A DNA stretch of 64,000 nucleotides from Phytopseudomonas flavescens (lineage in GTDB: Bacteria > Pseudomonadota > Gammaproteobacteria > Pseudomonadales > Pseudomonadaceae): positions 143,738 to 207,737 of the forward strand of contig NZ_FNDG01000009.1 of NCBI RefSeq assembly GCF_900100535.1, read 5' to 3'. Position numbers and translations under genes: made by a program. The notes below the pieces were generated by a model. It was not told where the DNA came from and ran no database searches. It saw only the letters and a program-made list of their open reading frames with translations. This document shows, piece after piece, positions 45,052-54,340 of the stretch (its first letter is position 1; each line of letters opens with the position of its first letter).

Positions 45052-45724
45052 CGCGATTCGCTGCCAGGCGGTAGCCCACGCCATGCAGGGTGTGCAGCAG
45101 CGCGGTGCCGAAGGGCTTGTCGATGGCCTGGCGCAGCTGGTGGATGTGGCTGCGCAGGCTGTCGCTGTCGGGGCAGTCATCACCCCACAGCGCTTCCTCC
45201 AGTGCCTCGCGACGGACTACCGCGGGCGAGCGTTGCATCAGCACCGCCAGCAGTTTCATGCCCAGCGGGTTGAGCTTGATGAGCGTACCGGAGCGGCTCA
45301 CGGTCAGCGTGTCCAGGTCGTAGGTGAGGTCGGCGACTTCCAGCAGGCGCCGGCGATTGCCCTGGGAGCGCCGCAGGATGGCTTCGATACGGGCGACCAG
45401 CTCGGACAGTGCGAAGGGTTTGACCAGGTAGTCGTCGGCGCCCGCACTCAGCCCCTGCAGGCGGTCTTCCAGGGCGTCACGGGCGGTGAGCATGAGGATC
45501 GGAATGCTGCTGCGCGCCTCTTCGCGCAAGCGGCGGCACAACTGGTAGCCGTCCAGGCCGGGCAGCATGATGTCCAGCACGATCAGGTCGTAATGGCCCT
45601 GGGTCGCCAGGTGCAGGCCGGACAGACCGTCCTGGGCGCAATCGGCCGTGTAGCCCTTGAGCTGCAGGTAATCCAGGATATTGGCGAGGATGTCGCGGTT
45701 GTCTTCGATCACCAGAATGCGCAT
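45041..45724 (-). CDS. colR: Response regulator ColR (OmpR/PhoB family)
   Basis: A 227-residue regulator: receiver domain with acidic pair E7-D8, phosphoacceptor Asp in LIVLDIMLPGLDGY (about residue 51) and conserved Lys in DDYLVKPF, then a winged-helix DNA-binding domain ending HTLHGVGYRLA. ColR controls LPS- and outer-membrane-maintenance genes. A ColR-box match lies 22 bp upstream of its start in the divergent promoter region, so autoregulation or control of the divergent phosphatase gene is possible. Confidence 0.93.
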   Translation of the reverse strand: MRILVIEDNRDILANILDYLQLKGYTADCAQDGLSGLHLATQGHYDLIVLDIMLPGLDGYQLCRRLREEARSSIPILMLTARDALEDRLQGLSAGADDYLVKPFALSELVARIEAILRRSQGNRRRLLEVADLTYDLDTLTVSRSGTLIKLNPLGMKLLAVLMQRSPAVVRREALEEALWGDDCPDSDSLRSHIHQLRQAIDKPFGTALLHTLHGVGYRLAANRDGN

Positions 45725-45745
45725 GCAACGTTCTCTTCACAGGGA

Positions 45746-45761
45746 TTGACGCTTTTTTCAC
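45746..45761 (+). promoter_or_regulatory. ColR box between colR and the divergent phosphatase gene
   Basis: TTGACGCTTTTTTCAC matches every fixed position of the reported ColR consensus YYNASNNYTTTTTCAC. It lies 70 bp before the phosphatase start and 22 bp upstream of colR on the other strand. Orientation favours control of the phosphatase gene. Confidence 0.75.
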
Positions 45762-45830
45762 GAGGCATTGACGAAGCCCTCACGGGGCGAACGCAAGACT
45801 GTCGCTCGTTCATCCAGCCAGGATCATACG

Positions 45831-46502
45831 ATGCCACAGCTTCGCTACGCCTCACCACGCTTGTCGTTCGTCTGCTGTATGACGGCGATTCTATTTTGCA
45901 TACCGCTTGGTTCTGCCCTAAGTGCCGTACGAACGGAAAGCCCCGGTGCCACGCAGCCGCTCTGGGCGACCCCTGTGGACAAGACCTTCAACCTCTATCG
46001 CATGCAGCCCTATCTCTATCGCAGTGCCTTGCCGAGCGCCGCGCAGCGAGGGGAGTTGCAGAAGTTGAAGATCGCCACGGTGATCAACTTCTACCAGCGC
46101 AGCGATGCCGACTGGCTGAGCGATGCGAGCATTCGCCAGGTTCATCAGCCGTTGCATGCCGACCGTATCGACGACGCCGATGTGCTGCAGGCGCTGCGCA
46201 GCATTCGCCTCGCCCAGGCCCGGGGGCCGGTGCTGATTCACTGCAAGCACGGGCAGAACCGCACCGGGATGATCGCGGCCATGTACCGCATCGTCTATCA
46301 GGGCTGGAGCAGGCAGCAGGCCATCGACGAGATGCGCGAGGGAGGCTTCGGCGGCAGAAAGCGCTTCGAGGATGCCGAGGATTATTTGCAGCAGGTCGAT
46401 CTGCCGCGTTTTCGCGCGGCCCTGGACAGCGGTGCCTGCAGCACCAGCCCCTGGGCCTACTGCGCCCTCAAGGAAAAACTGCTCGATGCCTTCAACGGCT
46501 GA
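45831..46502 (+). CDS. Exported dual-specificity/tyrosine phosphatase-like protein
   Basis: A 223-residue protein with an N-terminal signal peptide or anchor (about 10-32) and a cysteine phosphatase domain; the active-site loop is H137-CKHGQNR-T with nucleophile C138 and Arg144. AGGATCATACG before the ATG is a good ribosome site; an upstream in-frame start would cover the ColR box and is rejected. Periplasmic members of this family dephosphorylate lipids or lipid A precursors, fitting the envelope theme. A homologous gene next to colR in P. putida is reported as ColR-regulated (recalled, not verified here). Confidence 0.87.
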   Translation: MPQLRYASPRLSFVCCMTAILFCIPLGSALSAVRTESPGATQPLWATPVDKTFNLYRMQPYLYRSALPSAAQRGELQKLKIATVINFYQRSDADWLSDASIRQVHQPLHADRIDDADVLQALRSIRLAQARGPVLIHCKHGQNRTGMIAAMYRIVYQGWSRQQAIDEMREGGFGGRKRFEDAEDYLQQVDLPRFRAALDSGACSTSPWAYCALKEKLLDAFNG

Positions 46503-46512
46503 GGATCCTGCC

Positions 46513-46953
46513 ATGATCGATATACGCCGACTGTCCTTGGCGCTGCTGCTCGTGTTGCCGTTGAGCGCCTGCCAGAGCACCCGGGACTCCATGCTTGCCC
46601 AGGGGTACTCGGCGGCCTTCGCCACTGGCTACGAGGATGGCTGCATCAGCGGTAACAGTGCCGCCAAGGCACTCGGTGCGTTTCGCAAGAACGTGCCGGT
46701 CTATCTTCAGGATACCCAGTACGCAACCGGCTGGGACGACGGCTTCCGCCAGTGCCAGGCCAGTGCCAACGCGGAAATCGAACGGCGCCTGCAGCCCGAC
46801 AGCGACGAGGATCGCGCGTGGCGCCGGCAGGTGGATCAGGACATGGCCAGGGCACTTGGCCTGATCCGACCTTACAGGCTCAATCGCAATGCGAGGGCGC
46901 AGAGGGTGATCAGCAGCACTGGCAGTGTCAGCACCAGACCCACCTTGAAGTAG
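46513..46953 (+). CDS. Putative lipoprotein
   Basis: A 146-residue product with a lipoprotein signal peptide ending in the lipobox LSAC (Cys20). The mature part contains two similar segments, [12 protein letters not shown] and [12 protein letters not shown], a repeat of G-Y/W-x-D-G type. It begins 10 bp after the phosphatase gene and is likely cotranscribed, so it may be part of the ColR-linked envelope response. The last 27 codons overlap the convergent arsB gene, which suggests the C terminus was extended by loss of an earlier stop. Confidence 0.75.
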   Translation: MIDIRRLSLALLLVLPLSACQSTRDSMLAQGYSAAFATGYEDGCISGNSAAKALGAFRKNVPVYLQDTQYATGWDDGFRQCQASANAEIERRLQPDSDEDRAWRRQVDQDMARALGLIRPYRLNRNARAQRVISSTGSVSTRPTLK

Positions 46954-48155
46954 TAGCCCCAGGTGATTCGCACGCCCTTGCCTTGCAGAACGTGCAGCCA
47001 GAGCAGCGTAGCCAGGCTGCCGATGGGGGTGATCTTCGGGCCCAGGTCGCAGCCAATGATATTGGCGTAGATCATTGCCTCACGGATCAGCCCGCTCGCA
47101 TCACTGGCGTGAATCGACAGTGCGCCGATCAGCACGCTGGGCATGTTGTTCATCACCGAGGACAGCCCGGCGGCGAGCAGCCCGGTACCCAGCGTCGCGC
47201 CCCACAGGCCGTGCCCGGCGAGGCCATCGAGCACCCGGCTGAGCAGATCGGTCAGCCCGGCGTTCTTCAGGCCATACACCACCAGGTACATGCCCAGCGA
47301 GAAGATCACCACCTGCCAGGGGGCTTCGCGCAACACGCGACGGGTGGAAATCACCTTGCTGCGCGCGGCGATGCTGCCCAGCAGTGCGGCGCACAGCGCG
47401 GCCACCGCGCTGATGGGGACGCCCAGTGGCTCGAGGGCGAACAGGCCAACCAGCAGCAGCCCCAGTACCCACCAGCCCATGGCGAATGTGGCAGGGTCAC
47501 GGATGACGGTCTTCGGTGCCGGCAGTGCCTCGGGCGCGTAGCGGGCTGGAATGTCGCGGCGATAGAAGAGGTAGAGCACCAGCAGGGAGGCGGCGACGCT
47601 GGCCAGGTTGACGGGCATCATCACCGCGGCGTATTCGGCGAAGCCGAGCTTGAAGTAATCCACCGAGACGATGTTCACCAGGTTCGACACCACCAGCGGC
47701 AAGCTGGCGGTATCGGCGATGAAACCGGCTGCCATCACGAAGGCGAGGGTGGTCGCGGCGGAGAAGCCAAGCGCCACCAGCATCGACATCACGATCGGAG
47801 TCAGGATCAGTGCCGCGCCATCGTTGGCGAACAGCGCGGACACCACTGCGCCGAGCAGCACGCTGAAGGCGAACAGGCGCGGGCCGCTGCCACCGGCCCG
47901 GCGTGCCACGTGCAGGGCGGCCCAGGCGAAGAAGCCGGCCTCGTCCAGCAGCAGGCTGATGATGATGATCGCGATGAAGGTCGCGGTGGCGTTCCAGACG
48001 ATGCTCCAGACGGTGGGGATGTCCTGCAGCGCCACGGCGCCCACCGCCAGCGCCAGCAGGGCGCCGAGGCTGGCGCTCCAGCCGACCCCCAGCCCCCTGG
48101 GCTGCCAGATGACCAGTACCAGGGTGAACAGAAAGACCGCGGAGGCGATCAGCAT
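46872..48155 (-). CDS. arsB: Arsenite efflux pump ArsB
   Basis: Twelve-helix inner-membrane arsenite/antimonite exporter. The start at 48155 ([20 protein letters not shown]) gives 427 residues, closely parallel to E. coli ArsB (429). Diagnostic segments are [58 protein letters not shown] and [14 protein letters not shown]. No arsR, arsC or arsH gene is near, so regulation must come from elsewhere or be constitutive. Its 3' end overlaps the convergent lipoprotein gene by 82 bp. Confidence 0.94.
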   Translation of the reverse strand: MLIASAVFLFTLVLVIWQPRGLGVGWSASLGALLALAVGAVALQDIPTVWSIVWNATATFIAIIIISLLLDEAGFFAWAALHVARRAGGSGPRLFAFSVLLGAVVSALFANDGAALILTPIVMSMLVALGFSAATTLAFVMAAGFIADTASLPLVVSNLVNIVSVDYFKLGFAEYAAVMMPVNLASVAASLLVLYLFYRRDIPARYAPEALPAPKTVIRDPATFAMGWWVLGLLLVGLFALEPLGVPISAVAALCAALLGSIAARSKVISTRRVLREAPWQVVIFSLGMYLVVYGLKNAGLTDLLSRVLDGLAGHGLWGATLGTGLLAAGLSSVMNNMPSVLIGALSIHASDASGLIREAMIYANIIGCDLGPKITPIGSLATLLWLHVLQGKGVRITWGYYFKVGLVLTLPVLLITLCALALRLSL

Positions 48156-48441
48156 GCCGGGCTCGGCCGGCCGGCCGGCGAGTGAAGCGTGGCGCGGGCG
48201 CGGCAATCGAGAGAGTCGGTGGGGGTAATCATCATGGTTCCGTTGGCAGGCATGCCGACTATACGAGTGGATGTGAGCAAATCAAACCAGCGCGGAGATC
48301 GTCAGCCTTCTTTGAACAGTCATCAGCGCAGGGCACAGTGACGGCTAGAAGGGCAGCGCGTGAAAAGAGCGATGCGCGATCCAATACCTGCATTGGATAC
48401 TCGTGATGCCTGTCGCTCTCATGCCGTACCGAGAAATCCGC

Positions 48442-49623
48442 ATGCTCCGCACCGCAAGCGATCGCCATCCGTGGTCCATCTTTCTGATTTTCCTGCGCCT
48501 AGGGCTGACATCTTTCGGAGGCCCGGTCGCTCATCTCGGCTACTTTCGTGAAGAGTTCGTCAGCCGCCGACGCTGGTTGAGCGAGGCCCGTTATGTGGAG
48601 CTCATCGCGCTCTGCCAGTTCCTGCCGGGCGCCGCCAGCAGCCAGGTCGGCATGGCGATCGGCTTGTCCCAGGCCGGCTACCGCGGTGCGCTGGCCGCCT
48701 GGGTAGGCTTCACCCTGCCGTCGGCCGCGCTGCTGGTGCTGTTGGCGCAGGGGCTTTGCGTTCAGGGCGAGGCCATGGCGGCCGGGGCACTGCATGGTTT
48801 GAAGATCGTTGCCGCCGCCGTCGTCGCTCAGGCGGTGTGGGGCATGATGCGCACGCTCTGTCCGGACACGCCGCGGCGGGTGCTGATGGTGATCGCCGCC
48901 TGCACGGCATTGTCGGTGCCGGGTGCAGGGGGGCAGCTTGCGGTGATCCTGCTTGCCGGGCTGGCCGGCTGGCTGTTGCTCAAGCCTGCTGGCCGGAACG
49001 GGGAGGATGCGCTGGCTATCGACATCAGCCCGCAGGCTGGCATCGTCTGGCTGGCTTTGTTCGTCGCCTTGCTGCTTGGCTTGCCTGCGCTGGCGCACCT
49101 GCTGGAGAGTCACACGCTGAGCCTGCTGGACGCCTTCTACCGAACCGGCTCGCTGGTATTCGGCGGTGGGCACGTGATGCTGCCCTTGCTGCAGGCCGAG
49201 GTGGTGGCCACCGGCTGGATCGACCAGGATCTGTTCCTCGCTGGTTATGGCGCTACTCAGGCCGTGCCCGGCCCCCTGTTCACCTTCGCGGCTTTTCTCG
49301 GCAGCGCCATGCAGGGCTGGAGTGGCGGCCTGCTGTGTCTGCTGGCGATCTTCGCGCCTTCGTTCTTGCTGCTGGTCGGCGTACTGCCGTTCTGGGCTCG
49401 GCTGCGCAGCCGCCCGCGGGTGCAGGCGGCGATGCTTGGCGTCAATGCGGGCGTGGTCGGTCTGCTGTTGGCCACGCTGTACCAACCAGTCGGCACCAGT
49501 GCCATCTTCAGCCTTCTGGATTTTGCCCTGGCGGCCGTCGCACTGAGCGCCCTGATGCTCGGCAGGCTTGCGCCCTGGCTGGTGGTGTTGGCTGGCGCGC
49601 TTGTCGGCTGGCTAGTACTGTAA
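48442..49623 (+). CDS. chrA: Chromate transporter ChrA
   Basis: CHR-family membrane protein that exports chromate. The roughly 393-residue two-domain form has the diagnostic N-terminal motif FLRLGLTSFGGPVAHLGYFR and the repeated second-half counterpart TGSLVFGGGHVMLPLLQAEV followed by GYGATQAVPGPLFTFAAFLG. Start is uncertain: ATGs at 48406 and 48421 are in frame upstream and none has a strong ribosome site. No chrB is present. Divergent from arsB, making a small metal/oxyanion-resistance pair. Confidence 0.92.
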   Translation: MLRTASDRHPWSIFLIFLRLGLTSFGGPVAHLGYFREEFVSRRRWLSEARYVELIALCQFLPGAASSQVGMAIGLSQAGYRGALAAWVGFTLPSAALLVLLAQGLCVQGEAMAAGALHGLKIVAAAVVAQAVWGMMRTLCPDTPRRVLMVIAACTALSVPGAGGQLAVILLAGLAGWLLLKPAGRNGEDALAIDISPQAGIVWLALFVALLLGLPALAHLLESHTLSLLDAFYRTGSLVFGGGHVMLPLLQAEVVATGWIDQDLFLAGYGATQAVPGPLFTFAAFLGSAMQGWSGGLLCLLAIFAPSFLLLVGVLPFWARLRSRPRVQAAMLGVNAGVVGLLLATLYQPVGTSAIFSLLDFALAAVALSALMLGRLAPWLVVLAGALVGWLVL

Positions 49624-49652
49624 CGACGACTTCCGCCCAAAGAGATGCAGCA

Positions 49653-49859
49653 ATGGCTTTCGACTGGCATGGCGGCACCATTACCCGCGATACGCCCATT
49701 GGCGATGATTATCGAAGTACCCAGAAAGTGCGTCGTTTCATGTGTGAACAGTGCGGAGCCGCCTTCCGTTTCGACCGGCCGTTCATGGCCTGGATTCGCA
49801 GCGGGGCGCCACGCACCATGGGGGAGGTGGTGGACGAGTGGAAGCGTCTTAACGGCTAA
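49653..49859 (+). CDS. DUF6434 small protein
   Basis: A 68-residue protein (MAFDWHGGTITRDTPIGDDY ... RPFMAWIRSGAPRTMGEVVDEWK) fitting the DUF6434 family, which includes a short VRRF segment and the FMAW-TMGE core. AAAGAGATGCAGCA precedes the ATG. It may be cotranscribed with chrA (29-bp gap). Function unknown; similar modules occur as C-terminal parts of DNA-binding SAP-like proteins. Confidence 0.8.
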   Translation: MAFDWHGGTITRDTPIGDDYRSTQKVRRFMCEQCGAAFRFDRPFMAWIRSGAPRTMGEVVDEWKRLNG

Positions 49860-49909
49860 ACCGGGGCGAACGCCTTGCGGTAAGACGCAGCGCAGGCTCC
49901 GTTAGCGCT

Positions 49910-50596
49910 TCAAGCGCCGCCGTTCTGCAGGCGCTGCACCAACTCAGGCAGTTCACTCATGCGCCCGATCAGATGCTGGACACCCAGCTGGCGCAGGGTT
50001 TCGCCGTGTTCCGGGGGGATATGGCTGGCACCCAGGAAGCCGACTACCTGCATACCCGCCGTCAGCGCGGCAGTCGCGCCGGTGACGCTGTCTTCGACGA
50101 CCAGGCAGTTACGTGGATCGACGCCAGCGCTTTGTGCTGCCAGCAGGTAGAGATCCGGAGCGGGTTTGGGGCGCTCGACCTGATCGGCGCTGAAGGCGCC
50201 ACGGTTGACTCGCTCGACCAGCTCGCAGCGTTGCAGAGCGAAGGCCACCGAGTCGCCATAGCTGTTGGAGGCCACTGCCAGCGGTAGATCGATCTTCAGC
50301 AGGGCATCACGCACGCCTTCGATCGGCTGCACTTCAGCGCGTATCAGCCCCTTGATGCGGGTGCGGTGCTCTTCCAGAAAACCGTCGGGCAGGCGTTTGC
50401 CGAAGTGCGCCTCGACCCGGGCCAGAATGTCACGGCTCTGCAGTCCGAAGGTGCCGGCCAGTACCACGTCCAGCTCATGGGCCGGATAGTGTTCGGCCAG
50501 TGCCGCGTGCAGGTGACGCTCGGCGATGATCTCGCTGTCGATCAGTACGCCGTCGCAGTCACAGATCAGCAGTTCGATGGGCGGTTTCGGCTGCAT
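49910..50596 (-). CDS. HAD-family hydrolase (beta-phosphoglucomutase-like)
   Basis: A 228-residue phosphatase or phosphomutase. Motif I is LICDCDGVLIDSE, with Asp nucleophile and the second Asp; motif II lies in VASNSY, motif III at KPAPDLYL and motif IV in VVEDSVTGATAA. The insertion cap follows motif I. The start with MQPKPPIELL is chosen because GAGGGG precedes it. The substrate is probably a sugar phosphate, but the sequence does not decide. Stand-alone gene. Confidence 0.88.
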   Translation of the reverse strand: MQPKPPIELLICDCDGVLIDSEIIAERHLHAALAEHYPAHELDVVLAGTFGLQSRDILARVEAHFGKRLPDGFLEEHRTRIKGLIRAEVQPIEGVRDALLKIDLPLAVASNSYGDSVAFALQRCELVERVNRGAFSADQVERPKPAPDLYLLAAQSAGVDPRNCLVVEDSVTGATAALTAGMQVVGFLGASHIPPEHGETLRQLGVQHLIGRMSELPELVQRLQNGGA

Positions 50597-50727
50597 GCGT
50601 GGGGTTCCCCTCGGCAAAGAACCCCTGTTTAGCATATTCCGCTTGGCTGATGTTCATGAGTCCGGCTATCGCCCCGCTCAACCTCGGCTATTGCTGCCTG
50701 CGGTCGAGCGTGCGGTGGGGGGAGGGG

Positions 50728-52071
50728 TCAGCTTCGAGCCGGCTGTGTGGCGGGGCGCTGCAACAGCAATAGCGGCAGCCCGGCGCCCAGAACCACCAGG
50801 CCAAGCAACGCGCCGGCACCCGCATACAGTGCGCTCGAGAAGAACAGCGCCAGGCAGCTGCCGGCGAACAACACCGGCGTCAGCGGATACAGCGGCACGC
50901 TGAACGGCCGCGTACTGTTCGGTTGCAGACGGCGCAGGCGCAGGAGCGACAGGGCGGTCAGGCACATGAACAGCCAGAACACCGGTGCGGTATAGGCCAT
51001 CATGCTCTGCACGCCGTTCTCGCTCAACGCACCGAACAGCAACAGCGGCAGCGTGATCAGGCACTGCACCAGCAGGGCTCGTACCGGCGTTGTCGCGCGG
51101 TCGTTCCAGGCGCCGAGCGTCGACAGTTGGGGCACGTCCCGCCCCAGCGCGTAATACACCCGTGAACCGGTAAGGATGGTGGCGTTCAGCGTGCTGATAG
51201 CGGTGATGCAGATCAGCACGCTGAGCAGTACACCACCCCAGGGGCCGGCGACGATGGTCATCAGGTCAGCGCCGATGGCGGTCGACTGGCGCAGGCCCTC
51301 GAGGCCGAAGATGTTGATGAACACCAGATTGGCCAGCAGGTACATGGCGGTCACCACCAGCGTGCCGAACAGCAGCACGCGGCTCATGTTGCGTGCCGGG
51401 TTGCGCAATTCGCCGGAGAGATAGGCCGCCTCGTTCCAGCCACCGTAGGTGAGCAGCACGAAGACCATGCCCATGCCGAGCATGCCGGCCAGGTTGCCGC
51501 TGGCGTGTGTTTCTACGGCAGGCACGGCCGCAACCGGCTCGGCCAGCAGCAGACCGGCGAGTATCACGGTGACCAGCGTCACCAGGGTGATGCCGGTGAA
51601 CAGCACCTGCAGGCGCTTGGATTCATGGGTGCCGAGGATATTCAGCGCGGTCAGTGCCAGTACCACCAGGGTGGCGTGCCAGGCGCTGCCATAGTCGCCC
51701 AGCGGTAGCAGGCGCTGGGCGTAATCGCCATAGATGAACGCCACCACGGCGATTGCGCCGGTCTGGATCACCGTACCTCTGGCCCAGGCGAACAGCAGGC
51801 TGACCTGCCGACCCCAGGCCAGATTGAGGTAGTGGTATTCACCGCCGCGATCTGGATAGCTGGCGCCGAGTTCGGCATAGCACAGCGCGCCGACCAGCAT
51901 CACCAGACCGCCGGCCAGCCACAGGCCGATATACACGAAGGCATTGTCGGCGTGCTGGGCCACCAGCGGTGGGAAGCCGAAGATGCCGACGCCGATCACC
52001 ACGCCGACCAGCATGGCGACGCCGTCGATGACCGACAGGCCGGGTTGTCGTGCCGCTGTGCGTGCGTTCAT
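50728..52071 (-). CDS. APC-family amino-acid permease
   Basis: A 447-residue transporter with about twelve membrane segments and the APC start VIDGVAMLVGVVIGVGIFGFPP. The second landmark GGEYHYLNLAWGRQVSLLFAW is common in LAT-type exchangers. A related substrate cannot be named. It begins 3 bp after the stop of the methyltransferase-like gene on the same strand, so both may be cotranscribed. Confidence 0.86.
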   Translation of the reverse strand: MNARTAARQPGLSVIDGVAMLVGVVIGVGIFGFPPLVAQHADNAFVYIGLWLAGGLVMLVGALCYAELGASYPDRGGEYHYLNLAWGRQVSLLFAWARGTVIQTGAIAVVAFIYGDYAQRLLPLGDYGSAWHATLVVLALTALNILGTHESKRLQVLFTGITLVTLVTVILAGLLLAEPVAAVPAVETHASGNLAGMLGMGMVFVLLTYGGWNEAAYLSGELRNPARNMSRVLLFGTLVVTAMYLLANLVFINIFGLEGLRQSTAIGADLMTIVAGPWGGVLLSVLICITAISTLNATILTGSRVYYALGRDVPQLSTLGAWNDRATTPVRALLVQCLITLPLLLFGALSENGVQSMMAYTAPVFWLFMCLTALSLLRLRRLQPNSTRPFSVPLYPLTPVLFAGSCLALFFSSALYAGAGALLGLVVLGAGLPLLLLQRPATQPARS

Positions 52072-52074
52072 GGC

Positions 52075-52869
52075 TTAGCTCCGTCGTGCGCTCCAGCCGG
52101 TCACCGCGCCTTCGGCGGAAATCGGTTCGATGCGATCACCCTCGACCTGGCCGACGTACAGCTTGCCGTCGACCTCGAAGCGCAGCTCGGTGCCATTCAG
52201 GCGCCCGCGCAGGTTTTCCTGGTGCTGGGTGGTGCCGCTGATCTCCTGGAAGCGCTGCTGCAGGTCGACATGGAAGGTCTCGCCTTCGCTCTCGATCTGC
52301 CAGTTGCCAGCGATCTTGGCTGGCACCACCCACAGGTAGATGCGTGCACCTTCGACGATATCGCTGCGATCCGGCTCCCAGTCCTCCATGCTGAAGGCGT
52401 GGGAAACCACACGGGTGCCGGGCTGCAGGGTGTCGAGGATCACCGGGCGCAGGCGCATGTTGACGGTCGACAGCAGGTACAGGGTCAGCACGTCGGCGTC
52501 GGCGAAGTCTTTCTCGAACAGGTCGCCCTGCTCGAATACCACCTTGTCGGCGACACCGGCTTGCTGCGCGTTGGCTTCGGCCTCTTCGATGCGCTGCGGG
52601 TTCAGGTCGATACCGTAGGCAGCCTTGGCGCCCCGATCCTTCACTGCCGAGATGGCGATGCGGCCATCACCCGAGCCGAGATCCACCACGTAGTCGTCCG
52701 GGCCGACGTTGGCCATCTCCAGCATGCGCGCCACCACCGGTTCCGGAGTGGGCACGTAGGGCACGTCGAGGGCGATCGTCTGGGCGTGGGTGGAAGCGCT
52801 GTGCAGCAGGCCGAACAGGGCCAGCGCAGTGGCGCACAGGGAGAGGGGGCGGGCGGACGCGGTGTTCAT
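52075..52869 (-). CDS. Exported SAM-dependent methyltransferase-like protein
   Basis: A 264-residue product starting at 52869, with GAGGAG upstream. It has a signal peptide (about 1-30, ending THA-Q), unusual for a methyltransferase. The nucleotide fold has YVVDLGSGDGRIAISA (motif I) and AYGIDLNPQRIEEAE (motif II). The C-terminal 80 residues are beta-rich. Because SAM is cytoplasmic, an exported enzyme of this fold would need another ligand, or the signal may be an anchor. First gene of a likely two-gene unit with the APC permease. Confidence 0.83.
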   Translation of the reverse strand: MNTASARPLSLCATALALFGLLHSASTHAQTIALDVPYVPTPEPVVARMLEMANVGPDDYVVDLGSGDGRIAISAVKDRGAKAAYGIDLNPQRIEEAEANAQQAGVADKVVFEQGDLFEKDFADADVLTLYLLSTVNMRLRPVILDTLQPGTRVVSHAFSMEDWEPDRSDIVEGARIYLWVVPAKIAGNWQIESEGETFHVDLQQRFQEISGTTQHQENLRGRLNGTELRFEVDGKLYVGQVEGDRIEPISAEGAVTGWSARRS

Positions 52870-53102
52870 CGGCGGATACTCCTCAGCGGGATCGGTATGG
52901 GAGGTGAACGATTTTCCGACCGAAGCCTTTGCACCAGGGTTCGACCCGCGAAACGGAGCATGCCGGCAGATTCGCCGAAAATTCCCCCTCAACGCAGGTA
53001 GCACGGCGGCTTTGGCGAGTGTTACCTGATGTGAAACCATTGCCTTGGCGGCGTCGAAAAGGCATGGTGGCCGGGTTTTTCAGTCACTGGATCGGGCCGT
53101 TC

Positions 53103-54317
53103 ATGCGCCTTCTGCACACCTCCGACTGGCACCTGGGCCAGCACTTCATGGGCAAGACGCGCCAGGCCGAGCACCAGGCGTTCTGCACCTGGCTGATCGA
53201 GCAGGTGCGCGAGCACCGGGTACAGGTGGTGCTGGTCGCCGGGGATATCTTCGACACCGGTTCCCCGCCCAGTTATGCCCGTGAGCAGTACAACCATTTC
53301 GTCGTGGCCTTGCGTGACACCGGCTGCCAACTGGTGGTGCTCGGCGGCAACCACGATTCCGTGGCGATGCTGGGTGAGAGCCGTACCCTGCTGGCACAGT
53401 TGGGCACCCGGGTGATCCCTGGCGTCGGCGTACAACTGCAGGATCAGTTGCTGGTGCTCGCTGACGCCGATGGCCAACCGGCGGCGCTGCTCTGCGCCAT
53501 CCCCTTCATCCGCCCGCGTGACGTGCTGCGCAGCGAGGCGGGGCAGAGCGCGGCGGACAAGCAGCTGTCGCTGCAACAGGCCATCCATGCTCATTATCAG
53601 GCCCTGTTCGAACTGGCCCTGGCGCGACGTGCCGAGCTGGGCGTCGCTTTGCCGATCATCGCCACCGGCCACTTGACCACCGTTGGTGCCAGTGCCAGCG
53701 AATCGGTGCGGGAAATCTACGTCGGTGCGCTGGAAGCCTTTCCGACGTCGTCGTTTCCAGCGGCCGATTACATCGCGCTCGGGCACATTCACCGTCCGCA
53801 GAAGGTCGGCGGCCTCGAGCATATCCGCTACAGCGGCTCGCCGATCCCGCTGAGCTTCGACGAGGCGCGCCAGCAGAAGGAGGTGCTGCTGGTGGAAGTG
53901 GACGAGGGTGGTCTGCACGGCGTGCGCGCCTTGCCCGTACCGCGTTTCCAGGCCCTGCAATCGCTACGCGGCAGCCTGAAGACACTGCCCGCCTTGCTCG
54001 CCGAGGCCGCCCTCGAGGGCAGCCCGCAACAGCCGGTGTGGCTGGAGGTGCAGGTCGAGGGCGACGACTACCTCAGCGATCTGCAGGTGCGCATCGCCGC
54101 GTTATGCGAAGGCTTGCCGTTGGAGGTGCTGCGTATTCGTCGTGCCCGCGGCACGGCGGTGGCCAGCCTGCACGGTGAGCAGAGCACCCTCGATGAGCTG
54201 ACGCCTGAGCAGGTGTTCGAGCAGCGCGTACGGCAGGAGACGCTGGACGAGCAGGCCGTGCAGCGCCTCGAGAAACTCTACCGCGGCGTTCTGGACAGTC
54301 TTCGCCGCGAGGATTGA
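53103..54317 (+). CDS. sbcD: Exonuclease subunit SbcD
   Basis: Mre11-type nuclease subunit of SbcCD, which cleaves DNA hairpins and ends. The start at 53103 (MRLLHTSDWHLGQHF) gives 404 residues, usual for the family. The metallophosphoesterase motifs are D8-x-H10, GDIFD (47-51), GNHD (82-85), GHL and GHIHRPQ. The partner ATPase sbcC, normally directly downstream, is absent: a strong terminator follows sbcD and the next gene is a convergent chemoreceptor. SbcC must be encoded elsewhere or be lost. Confidence 0.93.
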   Translation: MRLLHTSDWHLGQHFMGKTRQAEHQAFCTWLIEQVREHRVQVVLVAGDIFDTGSPPSYAREQYNHFVVALRDTGCQLVVLGGNHDSVAMLGESRTLLAQLGTRVIPGVGVQLQDQLLVLADADGQPAALLCAIPFIRPRDVLRSEAGQSAADKQLSLQQAIHAHYQALFELALARRAELGVALPIIATGHLTTVGASASESVREIYVGALEAFPTSSFPAADYIALGHIHRPQKVGGLEHIRYSGSPIPLSFDEARQQKEVLLVEVDEGGLHGVRALPVPRFQALQSLRGSLKTLPALLAEAALEGSPQQPVWLEVQVEGDDYLSDLQVRIAALCEGLPLEVLRIRRARGTAVASLHGEQSTLDELTPEQVFEQRVRQETLDEQAVQRLEKLYRGVLDSLRRED

Positions 54318-54340
54318 GGGGCTCATCGGCAGAGTCGGAC

